DNA of 64,000 nucleotides from Telmatactis stephensoni (Eukaryota; Cnidaria; Anthozoa; Actiniaria; Isophelliidae), in assembly GCA_029948255.1 (NCBI GenBank), contig JALIZF010001818.1:496001-560000 (forward strand), given 5' to 3'. The notes below the pieces were generated by a model. It saw nothing but the letters and a program-made list of their open reading frames with translations. It made no database searches and was not told where the DNA came from. The position numbers and the translations under genes were made by a program. The first letter of the stretch is position 1. Every line of letters begins with the position of its first letter. Shown here piece by piece: positions 42,901-53,600 of this stretch.

Positions 42901-45520
42901 CTTATAACATGACTTAACCACCTGAATAATAATATTATTAGTGCATTTACCATAATTTTGTTAATTCATAATACAACAGTTTAGTGTAACCATTTCAGCA
43001 CTACTGATAGAAATTCAGCAGCCAAATGAACTAATAATAACCACTGAATTACACTGGGACAAATAATTAATTTGACTTGTTGGCAAAAGTAACCATATAG
43101 AAATAATCTAGAAATTGTGTAGGGATTTCATGGATGTCACCTCTTGGCCAGATACTGTTGAACATGGAATGATGATTTCTCTAAAGCCGTGGCTACAGGA
43201 GCAATCTTTTGCTTACACAGGTGACACAATGTTTTGGTACCTACATGTGCATGAGTGAGAAATGCTGGCAGTAAATGCTCACAGTAAAGGTGGTATGACA
43301 TGAAGGACTGGTTTTCATAACCAAATGTGGTGTATGAAATTGCTAATGCTGGTGATGTCAAAAAATTGTGTTGCCTTTGCAAGCAAAAAATTGTCCGTGT
43401 ACATGTAGCCCTGGCTTAAGAAAAAGACTATTTTTACCATAAAGATAGTCACCATGAAATACCTCTAGAGCAGTTTTATTAGACTGTGAAAGTCATAGCA
43501 AATCACAGCACAGTCATTGCACTACATGATCTGCATATAAGTCTTTCATGATCATATTGAGACTGCTCTATGAAGAATTGAAGGGTTCCGTGTGAAAACG
43601 GCCTAAAGTAAGTGATTTTTGATGATATTTTTTCATTGGTATAAAATAATACAATTAACATTCCTGTGCTGACAAATCAATGTCTGGACATCCATCAAAA
43701 AGTCACTTAGGTCATTTTCACAGAGAACCCCTCAATTGTTATAGATGGTTTTCGATGTGATGTCACAAAGCTAAAATCTAAATTATAAATTGGAGAAAGC
43801 TGTTTGCCAGATATTTTCTATATATCACCAAAGGAACTGGCTTTGCTGAAAACTTGGACAATTTATGTACATCGGCTTTTGAATTATCACTCTAAAGTTC
43901 TGTCACATTATACTGTCCAACATTTTGACTTGATGGAAAAACACATCATTGAATTTGCCACAAATTTCACCTTATTTGGTTAGCCAATACTTTTAGATAT
44001 TTTCAACAAAATAAACAAGTTAGATATAGTTTTGATGCTCAGTGTTGTGACATATTGTAGAATATTTTTTCCAGTGATATCAGTGCACCAAAATGGCAGC
44101 TCCATACTTTCTTACCAAATATGAGAACACATTAAAATGTTCATATCTTTGCAACAAAAACTTATTTTGACTCAATGTTTTGCTTGCTCTTCCAAATACC
44201 AGTTCTTTGATTTTATTTAAGGATGTAAACAGACTAAATTTGTTTTGGTGGCACGGTGAAAATTATCTGTTATTAGAGCGTACTGTTTCTTGTTTTAATC
44301 TAAAATTTGGTTCACCCTTCAAAATTAAGTCTTAGTTGTCTATATGTTCTGTGTTTAATAGGGTCTCAAAGTCCTGTTCATGATCGTAGCTTAGAGGATC
44401 AAGGGTGGATTTTTCTTCCTCCAAGTCACCCCTTACCTTCTGTCTCCACAGTAAACCCACCAGAACCACCCAACAGAGCTCCTGAAGACACAGGTAACCC
44501 AAAATATAACTCAACAGCATTTTCTATGTAGATTTACATTTGAAAGTTGCAACACAGACAACAAAACTGTGCAATACGTAAAAGGACACACCACAATTAT
44601 ATGGAGAGCTCTTACTCTTCCAGAATAGTCATGTGGACGCTTACAATGTACATTTAAATCCCACTGAATCAGTATAGAGAGATTAGGCCTGGAAATAATA
44701 GTATGTTTAAGTGTCCAATGTGTTCTAGTCTTTGAACACTAATTGAGGGACACTGTACTGTATCACACAGTACCAATGCACTGTAATATTCAGTTCACAC
44801 AACTGACAGCTCACTTGTTTGTTTGCTATGGTGTGCTATGCTATGTTATGTCATGCTATGCTATGCAATACAATGCTGTACTATGTACGTATATGCTATG
44901 CTGTGCTATGTTATGCTGTGCTATGCTATGTTATGCTATGCTATGCTGTGCTGTGCTGTGCTGTGCTGTGCTATGCTATGCTATGCTATGCTATGCTATG
45001 CTATGCTATGCTATGCTATGCTATGCTATGCCGTGCCATGCCATGCCATGCCGTGCCGTGCCGTGCCGTGCCGTGCCGTGCTATGCTATGCTATGCTATG
45101 CTATGCTATGCTATGCTATGCTATGCTATGCTATGCTGTGCTGTGCTATGCTATGCTATGCTATGCTATGCTATGCTATGCTATGCTATGCTGTGCTGTG
45201 CTGTGCTGTGCTATGCTATGCTATGCTATGCTATGCTATGCTATGCTATGTATATGCTACATGTATGCCATTCCATTCCATGCTATGCTGTGCTATGCTA
45301 TCATTCTCACCACTCAGCAAACTTTGCTTTGATCCCTGGCCAATATTATAATATGCTTACCTGAGAAGACATCAAATGTCTAACCATAAGGGTGAAGGTC
45401 TAGCTATTAAGAAAAAATATTTTCCTTGTTTCAGAAGTCAACTGGGTTTGTAAACACTGTACGTATGAAAACCATGGAGCACTAAAAACCTGTGAAGTAT
45501 GTGAACTACCAAGAACATGA
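33986..45520 (+). CDS. TAB2/TAB3-like TAK1-binding adaptor, 334 aa
   Basis: Homologue of TAB2/TAB3, which link K63 ubiquitin chains to the TAK1 kinase upstream of NF-kB and JNK. Exons: 33986-34102, 38236-38527, 38849-38997, 39836-39926, 40872-40964, 42017-42061, 44362-44493 and 45435-45520; all phases agree. The CUE domain spans the first intron (LQERFPEIPEAVISKILTQ then HAYNMEKCIMILSQES). A Pro/Ser-rich linker follows, then a coiled coil in exons 3-4 (QHQQQRLQRLIKEVEVEKQ, LEEETQVLREEIDQM). A Pro-rich stretch comes next, and the last exon is an NZF finger (WVCKHCTYENHG...CEVCELPR) with four zinc cysteines and the TY pair used for ubiquitin. Shorter than the vertebrate proteins (about 690 aa), mainly in the linker. 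Confidence 0.92.
35423..35679. mobile_element. MITE (family E, copy 1)
   Basis: TIR-like ends ATAGACAACTTTCAAAAATGG and CCATTTTTGAAAGTCATCTAT. A second, partly cut copy in opposite orientation begins at 63786. Confidence 0.7.
35908..36292. mobile_element. Foldback element in TAB intron 1
   Basis: Left arm ATAATATAAGCCAGTTCAGAG...CATTCACTGTAA is mirrored on the right, ending GCTTATATTAT. Arms are about 130 bp and diverged by roughly 10-15%. Confidence 0.75.
36850..36999. mobile_element. Small inverted-repeat element (family B, copy 2)
   Basis: Left end TTTTGACCCCCTCCCTATACC, right end GGTATTGAAAGGGTGTCAAAA. Confidence 0.6.
39041..39199. mobile_element. MITE (family F, copy 1)
   Basis: Ends ACTGAATCGAAATTATATGGC and GCCATATTTCGATTCGGTT; internal GAGGCTAGTCA and its inverse. 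The second copy is at 46556-46707. Confidence 0.75.
39571..39752. mobile_element. Long hairpin element in TAB intron 3
   Basis: Arms of about 70 bp (AAAAAACGGTTTACCGTGTC ... ATGTTGGGAGAACAC) pair almost perfectly with the right half. Confidence 0.8.
40120..40180. repeat. (ATA)n microsatellite and SINE/LINE tail
   Basis: AATAATAATAATAAT followed by TTTATATAGCGCCTTTC and CAAAGCGCT, a word pair common at tails of invertebrate SINE/L2-type elements (minus orientation). Confidence 0.55.
40475..40545 (+). mobile_element. 3' end fragment of the same LINE family as in the viral element
   Basis: GTGTCACCCTCTTTAAATAAAG followed by TTTATTCATTCATTCAT mirrors the tail at about 10215-10262 (ACCGTGTTTAAATAAAGTTC then ATTC repeats). 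Confidence 0.65.
41005..41162. mobile_element. MITE made of GCGCAAGCACAA words
   Basis: Ends AGCCTGGTTTTCACTA and TAGTGAAAACCAGGCT; inside, GCAAGCACAAGCGCAAGCAT repeats and their inverse. Confidence 0.75.
41225..41620. repeat. 18-bp minisatellite
   Basis: About 20 units of GAGGTGTCTGTCTTAGAG and variants (GTGTCTTCCCTAGAGAG), decaying towards the right. Confidence 0.9.
42300..42690. mobile_element. Foldback element in TAB intron 6
   Basis: TGAAGGGTTCCATGTGAAAATG and its inverse CATTTTCACATGGAACCCTTCA lie inside longer mirrored arms starting AAAACCTTTGTATTGC. A partial relative spans about 43570-43735. Confidence 0.75.
44827..45300. repeat. Pentanucleotide (CTATG/CTGTG/CCGTG)n array
   Basis: About 470 bp of 5-bp units, with a centre of GCCGT/GCCAT variants and CTGTG blocks. 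It is open in all three forward frames because the unit contains no stop; these frames are not genes. Confidence 0.95.
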
Positions 45521-45654
45521 CCATAATGGTTCAATTTAAATTTAAATGTAGTTTATATGACTCAATTCTTGGTTAAATTCAGCAGAGTTATGCTTTTGTC
45601 GTGCCAAAGTAATATACTTTATGTATGGTTGAATATAGTGTCTTCATATAGGTG

Positions 45655-45955
45655 AATAATTAACAATTAGACCTCGAGGCCGAATGGACTATGAGTCAAT
45701 AGCCCATGAGGCCGTAGGCCGAATGGGCTATTCAAACTCGTAGTCCATGAGGCCGAGAGGTCTAATTGTTTTAGTATTCACCAACATATTGGGCCAAAGG
45801 TGAATGAGACTAAACAAAACAAAGAGAGAAAAATGTTTTATTGATATTATTACTCGCGCTTCCTCTCAACTCGGGCTATCACCAATAGCCCGAGGTTAGG
45901 AAGCCAATCAGAATGCAGGATTTGTAATGGCCCTTATGTTGGTGAATACTAATAG
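45655..45955. mobile_element. Foldback element with GAGGCCGAATGG core
   Basis: CAATTAGACCTCGAGGCCGA pairs with CGGCCGAGAGGTCTAATTG-type sequence; outer ends AGGTGAATA and TTGGTGAATACTAATAGG. Confidence 0.65.
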
Positions 45956-46142
45956 GTGATATCATAAGCTGCCATGCACAAAGTATATACTTCAAAATAC
46001 CTTTTGTATGGTTAAATGTACTTTAGTGCCCTTGTATTATATTTAGATTATATCATGATCAGCCATACACAAAGTATTTACACTGATCAAGTAAAATCCT
46101 TCGTTAGTAAACCATCTTGGTGTTACAACTGTTGTTTGATGA

Positions 46143-46350
46143 ATCAAAAGTTATAAGGTCGTGGCTAGATGGGATCCTCGTAAACAAGGTTTGGTTAGGG
46201 TTAGTATTAGAGAAGACTTTGTAGAAATAAACACTCAAAGGTTAAGTTTAGGGTTAGTATTACGGAAGACTTTGTAAAAACGAAACCCTGAACTAGCCCT
46301 AAAACTAACCAAACCTTGTTTGCGAGCGGATCCCATCTAGACACGACCAA
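46143..46350. mobile_element. Foldback element with GGTTAGGGTTAG words
   Basis: Left GGTCGTGGCTAGATGGGATC and right GATCCCATCTAGACACGACC mirror each other, as do AAACAAGGTTTGG and CCAAACCTTGTTT. Confidence 0.8.
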
Positions 46351-46555
46351 GTTATAAACCATAAGTAGCAAAGCTAGCAATGCCTGTACAAAGTTAAAAT
46401 GCAACCGCAGATTATGTTTCTCATATATAAATTATTATTGCAGAAAATGTTTTGTTTAAAAAGAAAAATAGTCTGATTTGTGTACCAGCAAACAGTAAAA
46501 CGTTCACAGCAGTATTCTTTTCTAAATACAAAAATGAAAATGTTAAATAGTATTG

Positions 46556-46707
46556 ACCGAATCGAAATATGACGGCAAATTTGACAAACTATTGTTCTGG
46601 ACTGGCTAGCCTCGTGTTCACGTGGAAACACAAAAGCCTTTTCACGTGAATGAGAGGCTAGTCAGTATAAAACAATTTAAATTTGCCGCCATAGTTCGAT
46701 TCGGTGT
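46556..46707. mobile_element. MITE (family F, copy 2)
   Basis: Ends ACCGAATCGAAATATG and CATAGTTCGATTCGGT, matching the copy at 39041. Confidence 0.75.
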
Positions 46708-49324
46708 ATATCAAATGAAACTCTAATACTGACACTAATGCAAAAATGTTTGTTGTAAAAGTGTCAATTGAATCAGAGCTTTTGTCAATGAAAATAGCTC
46801 TCAACTGTTGCTGGGTATTACTTATTCACTTTTGAATCAAAAAATGAAGAAGCGGTAGCCATGTTGGATGAATGAACAAACCATTGAAGTTCATTCGACA
46901 CGGCTGAAAAACGCATTGCGCATGCTCGATTATTCGGCGGGAATTCGTAGACGCGTTCGTGTTTACAAATACAAGTACCGTTGATTCAATTGTCGTGTAT
47001 TCGAATTTCTAGCTGTTTTAGGAAAAGATAAGGACTAACTATTCACGGACAGCCTTAATTTTCAAGATTTACTAAACCTCTAGTGGTTTTATTTAAAACT
47101 TTCGAGCGTGCGCAAAGGGTTTTTCATCCAAGATGGCTGCCTTTATGTCACGTGCAACTCAGCAGCTGTGAACATAATAGTACTGATCTTTAGTTTATAA
47201 TCTTAAGGTGCCTGTAAGAATAGGCTCCATTGTATAACTTTTTACTACTCTTTGTGTCCAAAGAGTTTAGAGAGATGTAAAGTTTTAGAGATTTCGAATT
47301 ATTTTGTGAGGAAAACGACCTGTTTTTATGTGACTATAATTACTCAATATGGTGTCTCCTTGTAAAATTGCTCTCAGTTGTACTTTGTCCGTGGGAGCCA
47401 CTCAGTCGTATGGAAATGTGACATAAACTGAAAATATTGTACAAATGTTTAGTCTATATCTTAATATATGCTAGAGGGTAACTGAAGCGGCTTGGAGTAT
47501 ATTAAGAATCCCCTTGCTTAAACTTTATCTATGCACCCCTGCAACTGTAGAATTGCGTCGTGTGTCCAGCCCTGTTGTTTTTAAATTTACGTTTATCACT
47601 TTTTTCTACGTTACAATTTTCATTTTAATTCAGGATCCGCTGTAGTTGGTCTCGCTGTAGCGGTGTTCCTGCCATGAGGCATGCAAAGCAAATAACATTA
47701 AAATGGAAAAATAATAATAATAATAAACGTTGAGCACAACGGTAGAGTTGCACCGTGTGTATACCCCTACAACAAATGTTTACGTGCTTTTGATGAATTA
47801 AGCAGCCTTCAGTATGGTGAATTGAAAGTCGTGTCGTTTTTGGTTTGAAAAAGCTAAGTTTGAAATTAAAGAGACTTGCTTGTAAACGAGAAGCTGTTGA
47901 TTTGAATTATCTATTGGCTGTTAACCGATAGCTTGTGTTAAAACATCTCTACACTGGCGTAGTTGGTTTATTGACGAAGGATGAACAAGTTTTCTCGTGG
48001 CGACGGTCAGTTTTGGCGCCTGTCTTTCAAAGTGCTGTTACACGGTGCAATTTTTCTCGCAACTTGCAATGCAATGCTGATGAATTAAAGCATAGCATTG
48101 CAAGTTGCTGGCAAGATGTCAGGCGCTTGCAACGCAGCTCTTTCTTGGTCTTTGATAAAATCAGATAAGTCGGCGGTCACGGTGCTCTGATTGGTCATTT
48201 GCGACAGAATTTGCAGGTTCGGCTGGATAGATGTTACACTTACTTGCCTAACGGTTAAATGTGTCAGTCATGCTTGCAACAACTGGCTCTTAACTGATCG
48301 CATGACAACATCATTTTCTTCAACATTTCAAATCTTATGGAGTCAAAAATTTCATTTTTACGAAGGTTGTTTTGTATGTCACAACAAATAAAATGTCTTC
48401 AATATTTCATAATTTGAAAAAGATTACAAAAGATGTATGGGTTTGTAATGGTCTAGTTTGAATGCAAATTCACGTTAAGATATCCTAAGTTGTTTTTGGT
48501 ATTCCTGTCAGTATTAAACTGAGGGGTGAATTAATTAGGGGGAGGGATGCTGAGGTTGCCTAATACTCCCCCTCCCGAAACGACCATGTTTGGGCCGTTT
48601 TTTTCTTGATAATTTTCCAAAATATGCTCTGGATCCTCTTGATAGCTTCTGATTTCGATAACGCTGCATCTACTCCTTTAAAGTGCATGAGCGCCTCGCG
48701 GCAGCACTTGCAATATAGTCCACAATTTTACCATATTTTTTTACAGTTTTAATTGATATATTACTACTGAACCTCTAAAGGACCAAACATATTGTGTCGT
48801 TTTGTGGGCTTCCTGTGTTTCTGCTATTGGGTTGCCTGTTTACCGAAAAGCTAGGTTTCTAAGCTAATTTCAAGATGGTGGACAATGTGCTAGAATGTGA
48901 TGTGTTTCATCGCTACAATATCTGCAAGTTTTGATGGAATTTTGACAGTTTGAGGCTCCGAATTGCAGGAAAATCAACAATAACAAATCACTACGTGACT
49001 TCCAAATAAGGTAATGCCTACCCAAATGAGGAAGAGAATTCATGGTCGTGCGAACGACACATTTTTATACGGAGCTCAATGCATATGGCTCGGTAGGGAA
49101 TTAATAGACCCTTTGCATAAAAATACTACTAATAATAAGCTGAGATACATCCTTTGCCTCGTTTTGACTCAGTTCAACCAAAGAATCTCACCTAACTAGA
49201 TGTGATTGTTTAGTAGCGTCAATGCTACGCTCCCTCATTTGTACCAACGATCTCACGCAAAAAATTGTTACGCAACAAAACTTTTGCTCTCTGCCTGCTC
49301 CGTGATATTAATTTAGTTTAATAT

Positions 49325-49465
49325 TGCAGATCAATCTCGTACCCAGAGCCTGCGTGAACGTAGGCTCTGGCTACGAGCTGAGATTGTATTGCAGATATGA
49401 GGGCAATCTCGTACCCAGAGGTCGCTGACCGAGAGGAACGCAGGCTCTGAGTACGAGATTGATGA
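49325..49465. repeat. Nested palindromes with CAATCTCGTACCCAGAG
   Basis: Two direct and two inverted copies of CAATCTCGTACCCAGAG with GCCTGCGTGAACGTAGGC. Confidence 0.7.
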
Positions 49466-49894
49466 GGGAACAAACCCCGGGAGCAAAGTATTATATGCAG
49501 TAAGCCTCCCGCTGCATGCTCCCTCGTACTGGTTGTGCAAAATGACCCTGGAGCATGTTACGGGAGCATGTTTTTTTTCTTTCCTTTTCCCTTACAACCA
49601 AGATAAAAAGAAGAAAAATGCCTGATTTTTTATATATTTCTAGTGCAAATACCCCGGGGCAAATATATCTCCTGCTGTGTTGATTCTTTACCAGGGAAAC
49701 CCAAAAACATCCGCTTTTAGCTGCCTCTTATTAAATCTTTTATTCAGTGTTTCTTCATCTTTTATTTCAGCGCTTCCTTCCTCAAAATTACGCTGCGGTC
49801 TTTCAGTTGAGTTTTCAATGTCACTTCTGTTGCAAATGTCAAGAAAACTTTCTATTCAGTTACTAGAACAATTTCACATAAACAACTTTTACAT

Positions 49895-50275
49895 GCAAAT
49901 GAGTAATTAAAATTAATATGCAAATGACAAAATAGCAAGTTAATGATTTAAACGTACGAAACCGCACAACAAGCAACAAGTTGACAAGGTGGCTCTGAAT
50001 TTATAGTTACTGAGTTTTCATTTCTGACGCTTTTCAAATGAGTTTGAATGTTGTTCTACTAATATTTAAGTATTTAAATATTTGTATAAAAATTGATATA
50101 TTATGTATATTGTAAATGAATGTTTTATTTGTGCTAACAAAGTTGTTGTTGTTGTTTGTTTGTTTGTTTATATGATTCATCATGCTCATGTAAATAATCA
50201 AAGCTTGCGGTTTCGTGCGTTTACATCATTAACATGCTATTTTGTCATTAGCATATTATTTTACTCATTTGCATC
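49895..50275. mobile_element. Foldback element upstream of TRPM
   Basis: Arms with ATGCAAATGA, CAAAATAGCA and TTAATGAT...GTACGAAACCGCA are mirrored at about 50200-50275. Confidence 0.65.
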
Positions 50276-50637
50276 TAAAAGTGAGCTATGTGAAATCGTT
50301 CATTAATATTGTAATCTGTGGAATTCATTGTGAGAATAGACGAGAAGTTTTCTATTGAAGCGTAAAACAACAGCATTCCAACGCTGAAGTGTATTCACTT
50401 GCAATGCAGAGCTTCACAACGCAGTTGCTCTTTCAAACCTCCAGTTGACATTCAACGGCGAACATTTTACAAGTGAAAACGTGAATTCAAGAGACTTTTG
50501 ACCATATTCATTAGTAAAAACGGTACATTATACTTTTTCTACATGTTTTGAAATCTCTAAGTTGAGAAATAGTTGTACAGGAAGCTGTTAACACACTGAA
50601 AGCCGGTTGGATTTTTCGGAAAAGATTTTGGCCAGGA

Positions 50638-53600
50638 ATGTCTAAGAAAGAACAAAGACGTGAGAGTAGTCGGCCTTCTATCTTGGGCAAGTTGTCTGCT
50701 GCTCACTCGCTAGGAAAGAAGCGAAATGTGGAGGACGAAGTCGACATGGGAAAGGTACACATTCAAAATTTGTTGACTTTTAAACTTCGCTCTCTCAAAA
50801 TCAGGTTAAACAAGCTCTTACTGACTCTCAATTCCAAATAAGATTTTGAATCAGTTCCGTAAGGAAGGTTCATGAAATTTTTAGGAAAGAAAATATATGA
50901 AAATCCTTCAAACTCACCAAAGGATGTGAGTTTGATGTTGTCATTTTGTTAACGTCAGTAATTTATTATACAAGCGAAAATGAATTCTTGTGTAAAATTT
51001 ATTCCAGTTTGGGTAAAATCTTCGATGTGAGAAATTTTCAAAAATTAATATAAAAGAAAAGGAGGCAATTTTTTTTATCTTTAATTCTGCTGTAGACTAT
51101 AATGCATCCAGTCTAGAACATCTTCCACTTGCCTCAACTTGTACTCATTCGGATTATGAGAAAGCTAATTTAAATCAAAAGAAAAAATGAAAGCAAACAA
51201 GATCCATCCCCCAGGGTGAATCAATTAAGAAAGCATGGAAATGGAAGAAAAAGGGTGCCATCAAGATAGATAATATAAGGATAGTACATATTTAAGTCTA
51301 TAAACGAAACAAAAAAGTTTCAGCCAAAACGTATAGGATAATTTCAATTATCTATTGTCTAATTGTTTCTCGGGCTGAAATACTTTCAGTTGTTCAAAAG
51401 GAGTGCTGCTAGGTGTATAACGCTTTTGTTTATGGTGTCTCAAGGGAAAAGAAAACAAAAGAGTTATATCGGCCCCGCTACATCTCAGCGACAACTTTAT
51501 TCATATCAAAAAAATTGGATACGAAGAAGTGCTAACCTTAGTACATGTTAGTATTTATGCTCCCTTCCCTCCCCTCCTCTACCAACATTAGTCGTTGGAT
51601 TTATACGTGAGCCGATTTACATCTTGCACTCAATTCCAAAGAAATGAGAATACTTTTTATCAAAAATTTTATCATTTTGTAGGCCAGATTACCTACACAC
51701 CTTGTCTATAAGGAGTTTTGCAAAAGAACTTGTGTCCAGTTTGTACCAACCAAGGACAACCGCCAGAGGTATGGAAACTACGACATCTTCAATAGTCCAG
51801 TTCCGAGATATGCTTCATCTGGCACATACATAGAGGATATTACATGGTCGCGCGGAGATACTAATTTTATCTTCGAGTGTTGATATCTCTCGTTCGCTGT
51901 GCTCACTCGGGAGAGATATTTAACACGAGAAGATAAAATTCGTATCTCTGAGTGACCATGTAATGTTCTGTTTACTTTATAAATATCAATGAAATATCCA
52001 GGATCAGGGAAGAATTTTAAGGCCATTTGTGATTGGTTGATACAAGGGTAGTCATGGCAACAGTGATATCTTCACATGTGAAGGATAAAAATGATATCTT
52101 CACTGTGTACGAAGTTTTAGAAACAGGAGAAATCCTGGTATTTCATCGATATCTATATAATAAAAAGGATTTAGAACGAGGCTACGTGCTAAAACTTTTG
52201 TCTTGTTAAGCAGCATGTGATAACATCTGCGCATGTCTCCAACTTCTATTGTCTTGGACAAATGGATAATTTTGAAAGGATAATTTCTAGCTGTTCATAC
52301 TTCTGCACTCGACTGCATGTAATGTTCCGAAAAACTTTGGGGAGACTATACACGACTCTATTCATGAGAGGGATAGCCCTAAGCCAGGTTAAAACGCTAA
52401 TTGAGGCCACTTCCGTCCAGCGGCTCGCGCATACTCGTCATGTTATCACTTGCTGTTGTCTTGTTACAAATGCCCGAGCTTTATGCATGTAAGCCTCATC
52501 TTGATTGCAAGTGGAGTCTATCTCGGGAGTCGGCTATTTATCTCAATTTACAGTATTCTCTACTTTCACATAACGATAACCGGTCTTCCTATTAAGCTGG
52601 TGAATGCAAGAGAAAATGTGTTCTTAATCCGAATGTATGAGTGCTTTTGTGGGACCTAGAGCAGATTTCAAAGAGTGTGAAACGGACCGCGCCATGCTGT
52701 GACCGTGTCAGTGCCGTGATGTCTATAAAACATTCGAAATTCATGCCGTAACCGTGACGTGATCGTGCGGTGCCGTTTTCACAGTCATACGAAATCTACT
52801 CTATACAAAACTATCCACAATGAACGCGAGTCCGTATTAGCAGGTGTCCGTATTAAACGGGTTCCAATGAAGTAGTGTCGGCTGTAAAAATGGCGTAAAG
52901 GCGTGACGTGCCTTCGCAGTTCTAAACCTTCATACAATTGACACCTCTAAAATACGAACTCACCAGTCATGTTAATACAATTATAGCAAGCACCTCTATA
53001 ATACGGACACCTATTTATCTTCGTACCTATTAAGTGCGTGTTAAAGAGGCTCAAACCTCTATACAATTGACACCTCTAAAATATGAACTCATCAGTCATG
53101 TTAATACAATTATAGCAAGCACCTCTGTAATACGGACACCTATTTATCTTCGTACTTATTAAGTACGTATTAAAGAGGCTCAATTTCATTTTACAGATGT
53201 GCTTGTGGTTTCCTTGACAACGAGCATAGTTCAATAGCATTACGTCATATCCCAAGTAGCGAGGTCACGTGGGACCCTATTTCAAATACAGTAGCTGAGC
53301 CTACGGATGCGTTTGGACAGGTCGAGTTTTCGGGTGCTGGACAAACTAGTCGTGCAAAGGTAGGTGTTGACGTTATGCTCGTCAGCCAATCAAAGTTAAT
53401 ATCATTAACGTTGACATACCCTCCAATCAGTCGTTTTTGTAGAGCGGTTTAATATATTATGAGTGTGAAACGGAACGCGCCGTACCGTGGCCGTGTCAGT
53501 GCCGTGATGTCTATAAATACATTCAAAATTCCTACCGTAACTGTGCCGTGACCGTGCGGTGTCGTTTTCACAGTCATATGAAATCTACTGCACAGGGCCC

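Larger units (their letters stand above)
45521..50637. other. Intergenic, repeat-rich
   Basis: No gene supported. It holds several foldback elements, listed separately. About 48030-48125 has a small hairpin around CAACTTGCAATGC. The TRPM promoter must be at the right end; no TATA box stands out. Confidence 0.5.

Noticed and set aside
44743..45364. Three overlapping ~170-200-codon forward frames rich in Cys-Tyr-Ala-Met-Leu
   Set aside because: They are translations of the stop-free 5-bp repeat in every frame, with no splice or promoter support.
47935..48168. 77-codon frame in the TAB-TRPM interval
   Set aside because: Overlaps a hairpin of CAACTTGCAATGC repeats; no domain, no exon structure.
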